A program made the position numbers and the translations under genes. Positions 45,141 through 58,497 of a stretch of 64,000 nucleotides of DNA are shown here, piece by piece (position 1 is the stretch's first letter; every line of letters begins with the position of its first letter). Source of the stretch: Symsagittifera roscoffensis (Eukaryota; Xenacoelomorpha; Acoela; Convolutidae); NCBI RefSeq assembly GCF_963678635.1, contig NC_087062.1:52650473-52714472 (forward strand), written 5' to 3'. A model generated the notes under the pieces. The model was not told the origin of the DNA. It saw only the letters and a list, made by a program, of their open reading frames with translations, and made no database searches.

Positions 45141-48100
45141 TAACGATGGTTAATTCAAAACCTTTGCCAAAAAGCCGTCACTGGAAGAAGGCATAGCAGA
45201 AAACCAATCACCGGCACTGGGAGCAGCAGCGCCTTTCAGTAGGGCGAAATCATCTGATATGTCAAGTAAACTTTTACGGAGTTCCTTGTAACAAAGTGCT
45301 TGCCATTTCTTCTCTTTAAATGTGGCAACTGACTTTTACTTCCAACGGACGAAAGCGTCATTATAGCCGCAATGTTTTCGGGAGTGGTGTTCTGGTCGAG
45401 GTTATCTGAGACCAACTGGAGGGATTTATGAATTGTTATGAATTTAGGGATTTAGCCTAATTGTTGTGATAAACTTATTAAAAAGTTTCCGATATGATGG
45501 ATGCAGAACCCGGACACTGACACAATCAATATCAGAACAGGACTGCTCCAGCAATGCCGAAAATCTGGAGGTGTGGATCATGCTAGAGACTGATAGGCAA
45601 CGAGTACAGTATCCGATGTTATGATTGTGGAAACTGGTTTCACAGAATTTGTGCGAAAATGACCATAAAAGAAATCAAGAAATGGTCTGACAGTAAATGG
45701 CACTGTAGATGCGACAACCCAGTGGATGTAATAATGAGTGAAGGACATGATGCGACAGGGAATCATCCAGATGTGGAACGATGTGGAGAAGATATTGTGG
45801 ACTCCCGCTGTCAATTATCGTCAATCCGAGAGGCGGCGAAAGTGGAAGTTCGGGCCTCTCACAGGCGATGGCGGAGATGCAGATATCCGACGAGCCACCA
45901 AATATGGATGACCAGCATGACCACTTCGCGACGATTGCACCACCAACTCAGAACCTGGCAGCAGACACATGTGAGGAACTCCCTTCTTTTGTAGAAAACA
46001 GTGCATTGGTTGAAGGTCAATCGGGTAAAGTATCAACAAGTACTTTTGCGAGCAAGGTCAACGATAAATACGATATTGCCATACACTGGAAGAGAAATGC
46101 CTTCAATATTCCAAATGGAAATTCTGTCAAAGTTCTCATTGAGGAACTCACAAAACTGCTTGACATGTTCAATGAAAAAAATTCGATGCAAGGTTTTTCA
46201 ATAAAAGCTTTCCATTTGCTGATTGCTTTTGTCTTGCAGAAACCTTCCAAAGATTCGAAGGCAAAAGATCATTTTAAGTATCTAGAGAAGCGTTTAGCAT
46301 GGTGGAGAGACGGTTACATTGATTTGTTGTACAAAGAGTGCCGCGCAATACAAGGCGAGTTATCAAAAACCTTTAGAAAGAGTGAAAACAAAATGAAAAG
46401 TTTCTGCAGTTTGGTTCTCCAAGGGAGACTGAGCGCTGCCGTGAAAATATTATCACAAACGGATGCTACTGGAGTGCTACCTCACACAGAGCACGTGAGA
46501 GCAAAGATGGCCTTGTTACATCCGATTGGTCAAGATGTAAACCGGGAAGAATTGCTACAAGGTATTCCTCCCGAAGTCCATCCCGTGATCTTTAAGAATC
46601 TAGGTGCAAAGAGGATCTACTCAGCGGCTCTTCGGACTCATGGATCCTCAGGTCCATCAAGTTTAGATGCGAACAATATGAAGAAACTCTTCTCTTCCAA
46701 GAAGCACAATAGAGCCTCAGAAAGTCTTTGTGAGTCCTTAGCCGCTCTAGGAAGGAGAATATGAACCGAGTTTGTTGACCCAAAGTCACTAGAATCTTAT
46801 ATAGCATGCAGAGCAATTGCACTGAATAAAAAGAATGGTAATGGCGGCATAAGGCCAATAGGCATTGGAGAGATAATCAGAAGAGTTCTCGGGAAAGCAA
46901 TAGCTCAAATTTTTGGTGCCGATATTTGCCATGCAGCAGGATCACAGCAAACCTGCGCAGGTCAAGAAAGTGGCGTTGAAGCAGCAATTCATGCAGCCAG
47001 GGAAACATTCCAGATGGATTCCACAGAAGCCGTTCTATTGATTGATGCTGAGAATGCTTCTAACAGACTGTATCGTCATACCGCCCTTCTTAACATACGG
47101 CATATATGCCCAAAAATCAGCACATATCTTATCAATACTTATCGGTTGCCAGCCAGAGTCATTCTAGGCGAAGGAGTAAAAATTTTATCACAGGAAGGCA
47201 CCACTCAAGGAGATAATTTAACGATGGCATTTTATGCGCTGTGCTTGAAAAAACTCCTTGTCAGTCTAAACAAAATTGGGTGTCATCAAGAGTGGTTCGC
47301 TGACGACGCCGGAGTCCTAGGTAAGCTAGTTCAACTCCGTGAGTGGTTTGATCTTTTGACCAGTATCGGCCCCAAGCTTGGGTATTTTCCGAAACCGTCG
47401 AAATGTTGGTTAGTAATAAAAAGCGAGGGTCTCCGAGAGCAAGCCAAGCAGGTCTTTGAGAACACGAATATCAACATCACAATCGAAGGACGTCCATACT
47501 TGGGAGCGGCACTTGGCAGCCAGAGCTTCACGAACGACTATCTATGAGACAAAGTTGAAGAATGGTCGAACGAGTTGTCTTCGCTGGAAGCAGCGGCCAA
47601 AACGGAGCCCCATCTTGCCTATATTGCTCTCGTCAAGGTGATCCAGAGTCGGTGGAATTTTATAATGAGGACTATTCCTGGTTCTGAACTGCACATGCAG
47701 CCACTTGAAGTCAAACTCAGGAACGTTATTTCTCTTTTAGTCGACAGAACTCTCAGTGATCTAGAACGGGACATCATAGCATTGCCATGCTCAGCTGGTG
47801 GTTTAGGTCTGATAAATCCAACAGAATGTGCGTTTCATTTCTATGAAAACTCTGTCAAGCTGACAAACAAACTGAAAAACGCAAACAAGATCTTATTGAC
47901 TACACGAATAGAACTGGACGAGCAGAAATTTCAGGATCGAACCGTAAACATGCAAAAGAAGCCCTCGAAATTGTGTATTCCCGAAGTGAGGATGAAATGA
48001 AGCGCACGCTAGACCTGCTACAGCCAAAAGGAACATCCGCATGGCTGACTTGTCTGCCATCTAGGGAGCAGAATTTTTACATGAATAGGGACGAGTTCCG

Positions 48101-48743
48101 GGATGCGCTATGTCTCCGATATGGATGGCACCTGAAAGAAATGGCTCAAACTTGTGAGTGTGGCGCGGCAAATGATATCGACCATGCGTTGATTTGTTAG
48201 ATGGGTGGTTTCGTCATAATGCGTCACAACGCTGTCCGCGGCGTCGAAACCGACTTTTTACGTAACGTGTGCAAGGATGTGAGCGTTGAGCCCGGTCTGA
48301 TCCAATTGACGGGAAATGGAGAACTTGCAAGTGGAAGCAATCTGGAAGACAATGCAAGACTGGATATTTCTTGTCGAGGTTTTTGGGCGCCGCTGCAGAA
48401 AATGTTTATTGACGTCCGTTTCACACACTCAAACGCTCCAAGTAATAGGAACCGAAAAGTGAAGCCACTCCTAAAGACTCATGAGAATCGGAAAAAAGTC
48501 GAATACGACCGCGTTCTGCAGGTAGAGCATGCCGCTTTTACCCCCCTTTGATTTTTGCGACCAACGGCGCCATTGACTGAGGAGGCAGAGCGATATCATG
48601 CTATACTGGCGGAAAAAATGAGTGAGAAGCTGAACTGTACGTATGCGGACACTATGAACTATATCTGGAAGAAGCTTTCCTTCACCATCCTGAAAACTGC
48701 CTTGATAGCCTTGAGAGGACACGGGAAGAAACAGCAATACATG
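45141..48743 (+). pseudogene. Element B, PHD-RT-RLE non-LTR retrotransposon, unit 1
   Basis: A 5' leader (45141-45553) precedes a PHD-like finger starting MPKIWRCGSC, broken by TAG at 45584, then CYDCGNWFHRIC and WHCRC (last pair C-x-C). An acidic linker follows, then RT: NGNGGIRPIGIGEIIRR (about 46840), LLIDAENASNRL (47040), EGTTQGDN (47190) and FADD at 47296-47307, with the family-typical WLVIK segment. A CECGAANDIDHALIC knuckle ends at 48197. The nuclease-like ARLDISCRGFW and MFIDVRFTHSNAPSN (about 48355-48440) come next, and a C-terminal helix region ends at 48743. TGA (47545) and TAG (48198) are shared by all copies. Private to this copy are a 1-base loss near 45817 and TGA at 46762. Confidence 0.87.
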
Positions 48744-49290
48744 TTACCGAGGATGGTTGGAATGGTCTTTCTTGCCTCAAAAGTACAGGGAGATTCTCTA
48801 GGCATTCAAACCTGAGTGCCCTTAAAAAGCAGAGTTTATCATCTACTCACATTCCGTCTGTTTTAGAACCACGACACCTCTACAGGACCGATCAGAAGCG
48901 ACCAGACGGTTTGACGCTCGTTCCATGGGCTGTTGTTAAGCAGCTCTTGTGGGATGTAACGGTAGTAGACTCCTTAGCTCCTTGTAGGATTAATGCCGAG
49001 TCTGTTTGTAACCCTGGTACGGCTGCCGCTGAAGAGGAAGAGCGAAAAATTGACAAGTATAAAGATCTTGTAAATGATGGATATCTTTTTCAACCGCTGG
49101 CTTTTGAAATTCAGGGCGCGACCGGCCCCAGCATAGAAAATTTTTTTTGAGCAGGCTTTGTAAGAACCTAAGCATATGCACTGAGGAACCCAGAGCATGC
49201 AGCTTTTAAAACAGAGAATCTCCCTGGCAATACAGATTGCGAACGCCGCTTGCGTACTCGGAACAATAAATGACAAAATAACTTTCGACG
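48744..49290 (+). pseudogene. Element A endonuclease region, unit 2
   Basis: Same nuclease core as unit 1 (RPDG and WDVTVVD) but starting only at VTEDGW, so the front of the zinc knuckle is lost. Frame breaks at 48813 and about 49150. Confidence 0.83.
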
Positions 49291-49374
49291 AATTTTTTTT
49301 ATTTGTAACACCTGTATATTATTTTTTCTCGCGTCGCGTTGCGTGTTCTCATTGGAGAAACGTAACCCGTATCG

Positions 49375-49651
49375 ATTTTAATTGAAAAGGACTTAAACAC
49401 TTGTCATCTTCTTTTATCATTATCACTTCCATATCTAGAAAATTCCGAGGATTTTGACTGGAATACGCGATGAAGGGACACTTGACTGTAACCTCGGTTA
49501 CAATGATACTTTTGACCTTCTGATTACCCCTGTAACCATTTGGTCGTCTAGAATCGGAAATGCAAAGTCCGCTCGGTTTCATTATAATAGGCATGTCGGC
49601 AAAGCCTAAAGCATGTTTGATGATTTTGTTGTAGAACCTATGACAAGCCAT
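49375..49651 (-). pseudogene. Element C endonuclease fragment, unit 2
   Basis: Counterpart of 44530-44807 with the same RPNG and TEVTVK features. Confidence 0.63.
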
Positions 49652-49748
49652 ACGACCTTTAGTGTTGCCACATACCAGCGCGAGGGTACTAGTGCATCAC
49701 TAAGTTTCACACAAACAGGAGTGTTTCGCCCCAAACAGAGACCAACAG

Positions 49749-49985
49749 CAGAGACCAACAGCTGTACGTATGCGGACACTATGAACCATATCCGGAAGAA
49801 GCTCTCCTTCAGCATCCTGAAAACTGCCTTGATAGCCTTGAGAGAACACTGGAAGAAACAGCAATACCCGTCCTGTAGTACCCGAGAAAACGACATAAAC
49901 ATTTTGTGCCACAATCAATAAATATACCTCATCGAATATCATTCCAGCATAAATTGTACACTTTCAGTATTTCTCTATACTTTAT
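49749..49985 (+). pseudogene. Element B 3'-end fragment, unit 2
   Basis: Counterpart of 44905-45140, again abutting the next B leader. Confidence 0.8.
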
Positions 49986-52900
49986 AACGATGGTTAATTC
50001 AAAACCTTTGCCAAAAAGCCGTCACTGGAAGAAGGCATAGCAGAAAACCAATCACCGGCACTGGGAGCAGCAGCGCCTTTCAGTAGGGCGAAATCATCTG
50101 ATATGTCAAGTAAACTTTTACGGAGTTCCTTGTAACAAAGTGCTTGCCATTTCTTCTCTTTAAATGTGGCAACTGACTTTTACTTCCAACGGACGAAAGC
50201 GTCATTATAGCCGCAATGTTTTCGGGAGTGGTGTTTTGGTCGAGGTTATCTGAGACCAACTAGAGGGATTTATGAATTGTTATGAATTTAGGGATTTAGC
50301 CTAATTGTTGTGATAAACTTATTAAAAAGTTTCCGATATGATGGATGCAGAACCCGGACACTGAGACAATCAATATCAGAACAGGACTGCTCCAGCAATG
50401 CCGAAAATCTGGAGGTGTGGATCATGCTAGAGACTGATAGGCAACGAGTACAGTATCCGATGTTATGATTGTGGAAACTGGTTTCACAGAATTTGTGCGA
50501 AAATGACCAGAAAAGAAATCAAGAAATGGTCTGACAGTAAATGGCACTGTAGATGCGACAACCCAGTGGATGTAATAATGAGTGAAGGACATGATGCGAC
50601 AGGGAATCATCCAGATGTGGAACGATGTGGAGAAGATATTGTGGACTCCCGCTGTCAATTAATCGTCAATCCGAGAGGCGGCGAAAGTGGAAGTTCGGGC
50701 CTCTCACAGGCGATGGCGGAGATGCAGATATCCGACGAGCCACCAAATATGGATGACCAGCATGACCACTTCGCGACGATTGCACCACCAACTCAGAACC
50801 TGGCAGCAGACACATGTGAGGAACTCCCTTCTTTTGTAGAAAACAGTGCATTGATTGAAGGTCAATCGGGTAAAATATCAACAAGTACTTTTGCGAGCAA
50901 GGTCAACGATAACTACGATATTGCCATACACTGGAAGAGAAATGCCTTCAATATTCCAAATGGAAATTCCGTCAAAGTTCTCATTGAGGAACTCACAAAA
51001 CTGCTTGACATGTTCAATGAAAAAAATTCGATGCAAGGTTTTTCAATAAAAGCTTTCCATTTGCTGATTGCTTTTGTCTTGTAGAAACTTTCCAAAGATT
51101 CTAAGGCAAAAGATCATTTGAAGTATCTAGAGAAGCGTTTAGCATGGTGGAGAGACGGTTACATTGATTTGTTGTACAAAGAGTGCCGCGCAATACAAGG
51201 CGAGTTATCAAAAACCTTTAGAAAGAGTGAAAACAAAATGAAAAGTTTCTGCAGTTTGGTTCTCCAAGGGAGACTGAGCGCTGCCGTGAAAATATTATCA
51301 CAAACGGATGCTACTGGAGTGCTACCTCACACAGAGCACGTGAGAGCAAAGATGGCCTTGTTACATCCGATTGGTCAAGATGTAAACCGGGAAGAATTGC
51401 TACAAGGTATTCCTCCCGAAGTCCATCCCGTGATCTTTAAGAATCTAGGTGCAAATATGATCTACTCAGCGGCTCTTCGGACTCATGGATCCTCAGGTCC
51501 ATCAAGTTTAGATGCGAACAATATGAAGAAACTCTTCTGTTCCAAGAAGCACAATAGAGCCTCAGAAAGTCTTTGTGAGTCCTTAGCCGCTCTAGGAAGG
51601 AGAATATGCACCGAGTTTGTTGACCCAAAGTCACTAGAATCTTATATAGCATGCAGAGCAATTGCACTGAATAAAAAGAATGGTAATGGCGGCATAAGGC
51701 CAATAGGCATTGGAGAGATAATCAGAAGAGTTCTCGGGAAAGCAATAGCTCAAATTTTTGGTGCTGATATTTGCCATGCAGCAGGATCACAGCAAACCTG
51801 CGCAGGTCAAGAAAGTGGCGTTGAAGCAGCAATTCATGCAGCCAGGCAAACATTCCAGATGGATTCCACAGAAGCCGTTCTATTGATTGATGCTGAGAAT
51901 GCTTCTAACAGACTGGATCGTCATACCGCCCTTCTTAACATACGGCATATATGCCCAAAAATCAGCACATATCTTATCAATACTTATCGGTTGCCAGCCA
52001 GAGTCATTCTAGGCGAAGGAGTAAAAATTTTATCACAGGAAGGCACCACTCAAGGAGATAATTTAGCGATGGCATTTTATGCGCTGTGCTTGAAAAAACT
52101 CCTTGTCAGTCTAAACAAAATTGGGTGTCATCAAGAGTGGTTCGCTGACGACGCCGGAGTCCTAGGTAAGCTAGTTCAACTCCGTGAGTGGTTTGATCTT
52201 TTGACCAGTATCGGCCCCAAGCTTGGGTATTTTCCGAAACCGTCGAAATGTTGGTTAGTAATAAAAAGCGAGGGTCTCCGAGAGCAAGCCAAGCAGGTCT
52301 TTGAGAACACGAATATCAACATCACAATCGAAGGACTTCCATACTTGGGAGCGGCACTTGGCAGCCAGAGCTTCACGAACGACTATCTATGAGACAAATT
52401 TGAAGAATGGTCGAACGAGTTGTCTTCGCTGGAAGCAGCGGCCAAAACGGAGCCCCATCTTGCCTATATTGCTCTCGTCAAGGTGATCCAGAGTCGGTGG
52501 AATTTTATAATGAGGACTATTCCTGGTTCTGAACTGCACATGCAGCCACTTGAAGTCAAACTCAGGAACGTTATTTCTCTTTTAGTCGACAGAACTCTCA
52601 GTGATCTAGAACGGGACATCATAGCATTGCCATGCTCAGCTGGTGGTTTAGGTCTGATAAATCCAACAGAATGTGCGTTTCATTTCTATGAAAACTCTGT
52701 CAAGCTGACAAACAAACTGAAAAACGCAAACAAGATCTTATTGACTACACGAATAGAACTGGACGAGCAGAAATTTCAGGATCGAACCGTAAACATGCAA
52801 AAGAAGCCCTCGAAATTGTGTATTCCCGAAGTGAGGATGAAATGAAGCGCACGCTAGACCTGCTACAGCCAAAAGGAACATCCGCATGGCTGACTTGTCT

Positions 52901-53587
52901 GCCATCTAGGGAGCAGAATTTTTACATGAATAGGGACGAGTTCCGGGATGCGCTATGTCTCCGATATGGATGGCACCTGGAAGAAATGGCTCAAACTTGT
53001 GAGTGTGGCGCGGCAAATGATATCGACCATGCGTTGATTTGTTAGATGGGTGGTTTCGTCATAATGCGTCACAACGCTGTCCGCGGCGTCGAAGCCGACT
53101 TTTTACGTAACGTGTGCAAGGATGTGAGCGTTGAGCCCGGTCTGATCCAATTGACGGGAAATGGAGAACTTGCAAGTGGAAGCAATCTGGAAGACAATGC
53201 AAGACTGGATATTTCTTGTCGAGGTTTTTGGGCGCCGCTGCAGAAAATGTTTATTGACGTCCGTTTCACACACTCAAACGCTCCAAGTAATAGGAACCGA
53301 AAAGTGAAGCCACTCCTAAAGACTCATGAGAATCGGAAAAAAGTCGAATACGACCGCGTTCTGCAGGTAGAGCATGCCTCTTTTACCCCCTTTGATTTTT
53401 GCGACCAACGGCGCCATTGACTGAGGAGGCAGAGCGATATCATGCTATACTGGCGGAAAAAATGAGTGAGAAGCTGAACTGTACGTATGCGGACACTATG
53501 AACTATATCTGGAAGAAGCTTTCCTTCACCATCCTGAAAACTGCCTTGATAGCCTTGAGAGGACACGGGAAGAAACAGCAATACATG
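49986..53587 (+). pseudogene. Element B, unit 2 (longest open RT)
   Basis: Same element as in unit 1 with the shared TAG in the PHD finger, TGA after the RT (52390) and TAG after the CECG knuckle. The private TAG at 51082 (codon for Gln in the other copies) is its only extra break in the N-terminal half. 51118-52392 is one open frame of 424 residues with all RT motifs, including FADD at 52141-52152. Position 51608 reads TGC, where unit 1 has TGA, so the ancestor was open there. Confidence 0.87.
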
Positions 53588-54140
53588 TTACCGAGGATGG
53601 TTGGAATGGTCTTTCTTGCCTCAAAAGTACAGGGAGATTCTCTAGGCATTCAAACCTGAGTGCCCTTAAAAAGCAGAGTTTATCATCTACTCACATTCCG
53701 TCTGTTTTAGAACCACGACACCTCTACAGGACCGATCAGAAGCGACCAGACGGTTTGACGCTCGTTCCATGGGCTGTTGTTAAGCAGCTCTTGTGGGATG
53801 TAACGGTAGTAGACTCCTTAGCTCCTTGTAGGATTAATGCCGAGTCTGTTTGTAACCCTGGTACGGCTGCCGCTGAAGAGGAAGAGCGAAAAATTGACAA
53901 GTATAAAGATCTTGTAAATGATGGATATCTTTTTCAACCGCTGGCTTTTGAATTTCAGGGCGCGACCGGCCCCAGCATAGAAAATTTTTTTTGAGCATGC
54001 TTTGTAAGAACCTAAGCATATGCACTGAGGAACCCAGAGCAGGCAGCTTTTAAAACAGAGAATCTCCCTGGCAATACAGATTGCGAACGCCGCTTGCGTA
54101 CTCGGAACAATAAATGACAAAATAACTTTCGACGAATTTT
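53588..54140 (+). pseudogene. Element A endonuclease region, unit 3
   Basis: Same nuclease piece as unit 2 with a few private substitutions (for example a Phe for Ile change in FEFQGAT). Confidence 0.83.
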
Positions 54141-54215
54141 TTTATTTAAAACACCTGTATATTAGTTTTTCTCGCGTCGCGTTGCGTGTTCTTATTGGAG
54201 AACGTAACCCGTATC

Positions 54216-54493
54216 GATTTTAAATGAAAAGGACTTAAACACTTGTTATCTTCTTTTATCATTATCACTTCCATATCTAGAAAATTCCGAGGATTTTGAC
54301 TGGAATACGCGATGAAGGGACACTTGACTGTAACCTCGGTTACAATAATACTTTTGACCTTCTGATTACCCCTGTAACCATTTGGTCGTCTAGAATCGGA
54401 AATGCAAAGTCCGCTCGGTTTCATTATAATAGGCATGTCGGCAAAGCCTAAAGCATGTTTGATGATTTTGTTGTAGAACCTATGACAAGCCAT
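54216..54493 (-). pseudogene. Element C endonuclease fragment, unit 3
   Basis: Counterpart of 44530-44807. Confidence 0.63.
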
Positions 54494-54590
54494 ACGACCT
54501 TTAGTGTTGCCACATACCAGCGCGAGGGTACTAGTGCATCACTAAGTTTCACACAAACAGGAGTGTTTCGCCCCAAACAGAGACCAACAG

Positions 54591-54826
54591 CAGAGACCAA
54601 CAGCTGTACGTATGCGGACACTATGAACCATATCCGGAAGAAGCTCTCCTTCAGCATCCTGAAAACTGCCTTGATAGCCTTGAGAGAACACTGGAAGAAA
54701 CAGCAATACCCGTCCTGTAGTACCCGAGACAACGACATAAACATTTTGTGCCACAATCAATAAATATACCTCATCGAATATCATTCCAGCATAAATTGTA
54801 CACTTTCAGTATTTCTCTATACTTTA
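54591..54826 (+). pseudogene. Element B 3'-end fragment, unit 3
   Basis: Counterpart of 44905-45140. Confidence 0.8.
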
Positions 54827-57800
54827 TAACGATGGTTAATTCAAAACCTTTGCCAAAAAGCCGTCACTGGAAGAAGGCATAGCAGAAAACCAATCACCGG
54901 CACTGGGAGCAGCAGCGCCTTTCAGTAGGGCGAAATCATCTGATATGTCAAGTAAACTTTTACGGAGTTCCTTGTAACAAAGTGCTTGCCATTTCTTCTC
55001 TTTAAATGTGGCAACTGACTTTTACTTCCAACGGACGAAAGCGTCATTATAGCCGCAATGTTTTCGGGAGTGGTGTTTTGGTCGAGGTTATCTGAGACCA
55101 ACTGGAGGGATTTATGAATTGTTATGAATTTAGGGATTTAGCCTAATTGTTGTGATAAACTTATTAAAAAGTTTCCGATATGATGCCGAAAATCTGCCGA
55201 AAATCTGGAGGTGTGGATCATGCTAGAGACTGATAGGCAACGAGTACAGTATCCGATGTTATGATTGTGGAAACTGGTTTCACAGAATTTGTGCGAAAAT
55301 GACCATAAAAGAAATCAAGAAATGGTCTGACAGTAAATGGCACTGTAGATGCGACAACCCAGTGGATGTAATAATGAGTGAAGGACATGATGCGACAGGG
55401 AATCATCCAGATGTGGAACGATGTGGAGAAGATATTGTGGACTCCCGCTGTCAATTAATCGTCAATCCGAGAGGCGGCGAAAGTGGAAGTTCGGGCCTCT
55501 CACAGGCGATGGCGGAGATGCAGATATCCGACGAGCCACCAAATATGGATGACCAGCATGACCACTTCGCGACGATTGCACCACCAACTCAGAACCTGGC
55601 AGCAGACACATGTGAGGAACTCCCTTCTTTTGTAGAAAACAGTGCATTGATTGAAGGTCAATCGGGTAAAATATCAACAAGTACTTTTGCGAGCAAGGTC
55701 AACGAGTACTACGATATTGCCATACACTGGAAGAGAAATGCCTTCAATATTCCACATGGAAATGCCGTCAAAGTTCTCATTGAGGAACTCACAAAACTGC
55801 TTGACATGTTCAATGAAAAAAATTCGATGCAAGGTTTTTCAATAAAAGCTTTCCATTTGCTGATTGCTTTTGTCTTGCAGAAACATTCCAAAGATTCTAA
55901 GGCAAAAGATCATTTGAAGTATCTAGAGAAGCGTTTAGCATGGTGGAGAGACGGTTACATTGATTTGTTGTACAAAGAGTGCCGCGCAATACAAGGCGAG
56001 TTATCAAAAACCTTTAGAAAGAGTGAAAACAAAATGAAACGTTTCTGCAGTTTGGTTCTCCAAGGGAGACTGAGCGCTGCCGTGAAAATATTATCACAAA
56101 CGGATGCTACTGGAGTGCTACCTCACACAGAGCACGTGAGAGCAAAGATGGCCTTGTTACATCCGATTGGTCAAGATGTAAACCGGGAAGAATTGCTACA
56201 AGGTATTCCTCCCGAAGTCCATCCCGTGATCTTTGAGAATCTAGGTGCAAAGAGGATCTACTCAGCGGCTCTTCGGACTCATGGATCCTCAGGTCCATCA
56301 AGTTTAGATGCGAACAATATGAAGAAACTCTTCTGTTCCAAGAAGCACAATAACCTCAGAAAGTCTTTGTGAGTCCTTAGCCGCTCTAGGAAGGAGAATA
56401 TGCACCGAGTTTGTTGACCCAAAGTCACTAGAATCTTATATAGCATGCAGAGCAATTGCACTGAATAAAAAGAATGGTAATGGCGGCATAAGGCCAATAG
56501 GCATTGGAGAGATAATCAGAAGAGTTCTCGGGAAAGCAATAGCTCAAATTTTTGGTGCCGATATTTGCCATGCAGCAGGATCACAGCAAACCTGCGCAGG
56601 TCAAGAAGGTGGCGTTGAAGCAGCAATTCATGCAGCCAGGGAAACATTCCAGATGGATTCCACAGAAGCCGTTCTATTGATTGATGCTGAGAATGCTTCT
56701 AACAGACTGGATCGTCAAACCGCCCTTCTTAACATACGGCATATATGCCCAAAAATCAGCACATATCTTATCAATACTTATCGGTTGCCAGCCAGAGTCA
56801 TTCTAGGCGAAGGAGTAAAAATTTTATCACAGGAAGGCACCACTCAAGGAGATAATTTAGCGATGGCATTTTATGCGCTGTGCTTGAAAAAACTCCTTGT
56901 CAGTCTAAACAAAACTGGGTGTCATCAAGAGTGGTTCGCTGACGACGCCGGAGGCCTAGGTAAGCTAGTTCAACTCCGTGAGTGGTTTGATCTTTTGACC
57001 AGTATCGGCCCCAAGCTTGGGTATTTTCCGCAACCGTCGAAATGTTGGTTAGTAATAAAAAGCGAGGGTCTCCGAGAGCAAGCCAAGCAGGTCTTTGAGA
57101 ACACGAATATCAACATCACAAGCGAAGGACGTCCATACTTGGGAGCGGCAATTGGCAGCCAGAGCTTCACGAACGACTATCTATGAGACAAAGTTGAAGA
57201 ATGGTCGAACGAGTTGTCTTCGCTGGAAGCAGCGGCCAAAACGGAGCCCCATCTTGCCTATATTGCTCTCGTCAAGGTGATCCAGAGTCGGTGGAATTTT
57301 ATAATGAGGACTATTCCTGGTTCTGAACTGCACATGCAGCCACTTGAAGTCAAACTGAGGAACGTTATTTCTCTTTTAGTCGACAGAACTCTCAGTGATC
57401 TAGAACGGGACATCATAGCATTGCCATGCTCAGCTGGTGGTTTAGGTCTGATAAATCCAACAGAATGTGCGTTTCATTTCTATGAAAACTCTGTCAAGCT
57501 GACAAACAAACTGAAAAATGCAAACAAGATCTTATTGACTACACGAATAGAACTGGACGAGCAGAAATTTCAGGATCGAACCGTAAACATGCAAAAGAAG
57601 CCCTCGAAATTGTGTATTCCCGAAGTGAGGATGAAATGAAGCGCACGCTAGACCTGCTACAGCCAAAAGGAACATCCGCATGGCTGACTTGTCTGCCATC
57701 TAGGGAGCAGAATTTTTACATGAATAGGGACGAGTTCCGGGATGCGCTATGTCTCCGATATGGATGGCACCTGAAAGAAATGGCTCAAACTTGTGAGTGT

Positions 57801-58497
57801 GGCGCGGCAAATGATATCGACCATGCGTTGATTTGTTAGATGGGTGGTTTCGTCATAATGCGTCACAACGCTGTCCGCGACGTCGAAGCCGACTTTTTAT
57901 GTAACGTGTGCAAGGATGTGAGCGTTGAGCCCGGTCTGATCCAATTGACGGGAAATGGAGAACTTGCAAGTGGAAGCAATCTGGAAGACAATGCAAGACT
58001 GGATATTTCTTGTCGAGGTTTTTGGGCGCCGCTGCAGAAAATGTTTATTGACGTCCGTTTCAGACACTTGAACGCTCCAAGTAATAGGAACTGAAAACTG
58101 AAGCCACTCCTAAAGACTCATGAGAATCGGAAAAAAGTCGAATACGACCGCGTTCTGCAGGTAGAGCATGCCTCTTTTACCCCCTTTGATTTTTGCGACC
58201 AACGGCGCCATGGACTGAGGAGGCAGAGCGATATCATGCTATACTGGCGGAAAAAATGAGTGAGAAGCTGAACTGTACGTATGCGGACACTATGAACTAT
58301 ATCTGGAAGAAGCTTTCCTTCACCATCCTGAAAACTGCCTTGATAGCCTTGAGAGGACACGGGAAGAAACAGCAATACACGTCCTGTAGTACCCGAGACA
58401 CCGACATAAACATTTTGTGCCACAATCAATAAAGATACCTCGTCGAATATCATTCCAGCATATATTGTACCTTTTCAGTATTTCTCTATACTTTATA
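54827..58497 (+). pseudogene. Element B, unit 3
   Basis: Shares all ancestral stops. Private changes: a small deletion with local repetition in the 5' leader (about 55180-55205), a 2-base deletion near 56351 that shifts frame before the RT, and TGA at 58092 in the nuclease region. Positions 55299-56372 are an open frame of 357 residues covering the linker and pre-RT region; FADD lies at 56935-56946. The 3' tail ends 'ctatactttata' at about 58496, where element A's leader begins. Confidence 0.86.

Larger units (their letters stand above)
43901..48743. repeat. 4.84-kb composite tandem unit 1
   Basis: First of three head-to-tail units (period 4843-4844 bp; 'ttaccgaggatggttggaat' at 43901, 48744 and 53588). 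Each unit joins, left to right, the endonuclease end of element A, a minus-strand element C fragment, a 3' fragment of element B and a whole element B. At 48743 element B's C-terminus (…KKQQY) is fused to element A's VTEDGW segment, which is the duplication breakpoint. Confidence 0.93.
48744..53587. repeat. 4.84-kb composite tandem unit 2
   Basis: Second unit. It is highly similar to unit 1 throughout; the left end is the B-to-A fusion at 48743/48744. Confidence 0.93.
53588..58497. repeat. 4.84-kb composite tandem unit 3
   Basis: Third unit. At its right end element B keeps its native 3' tail instead of fusing to element A, so this is the edge copy. Confidence 0.92.
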
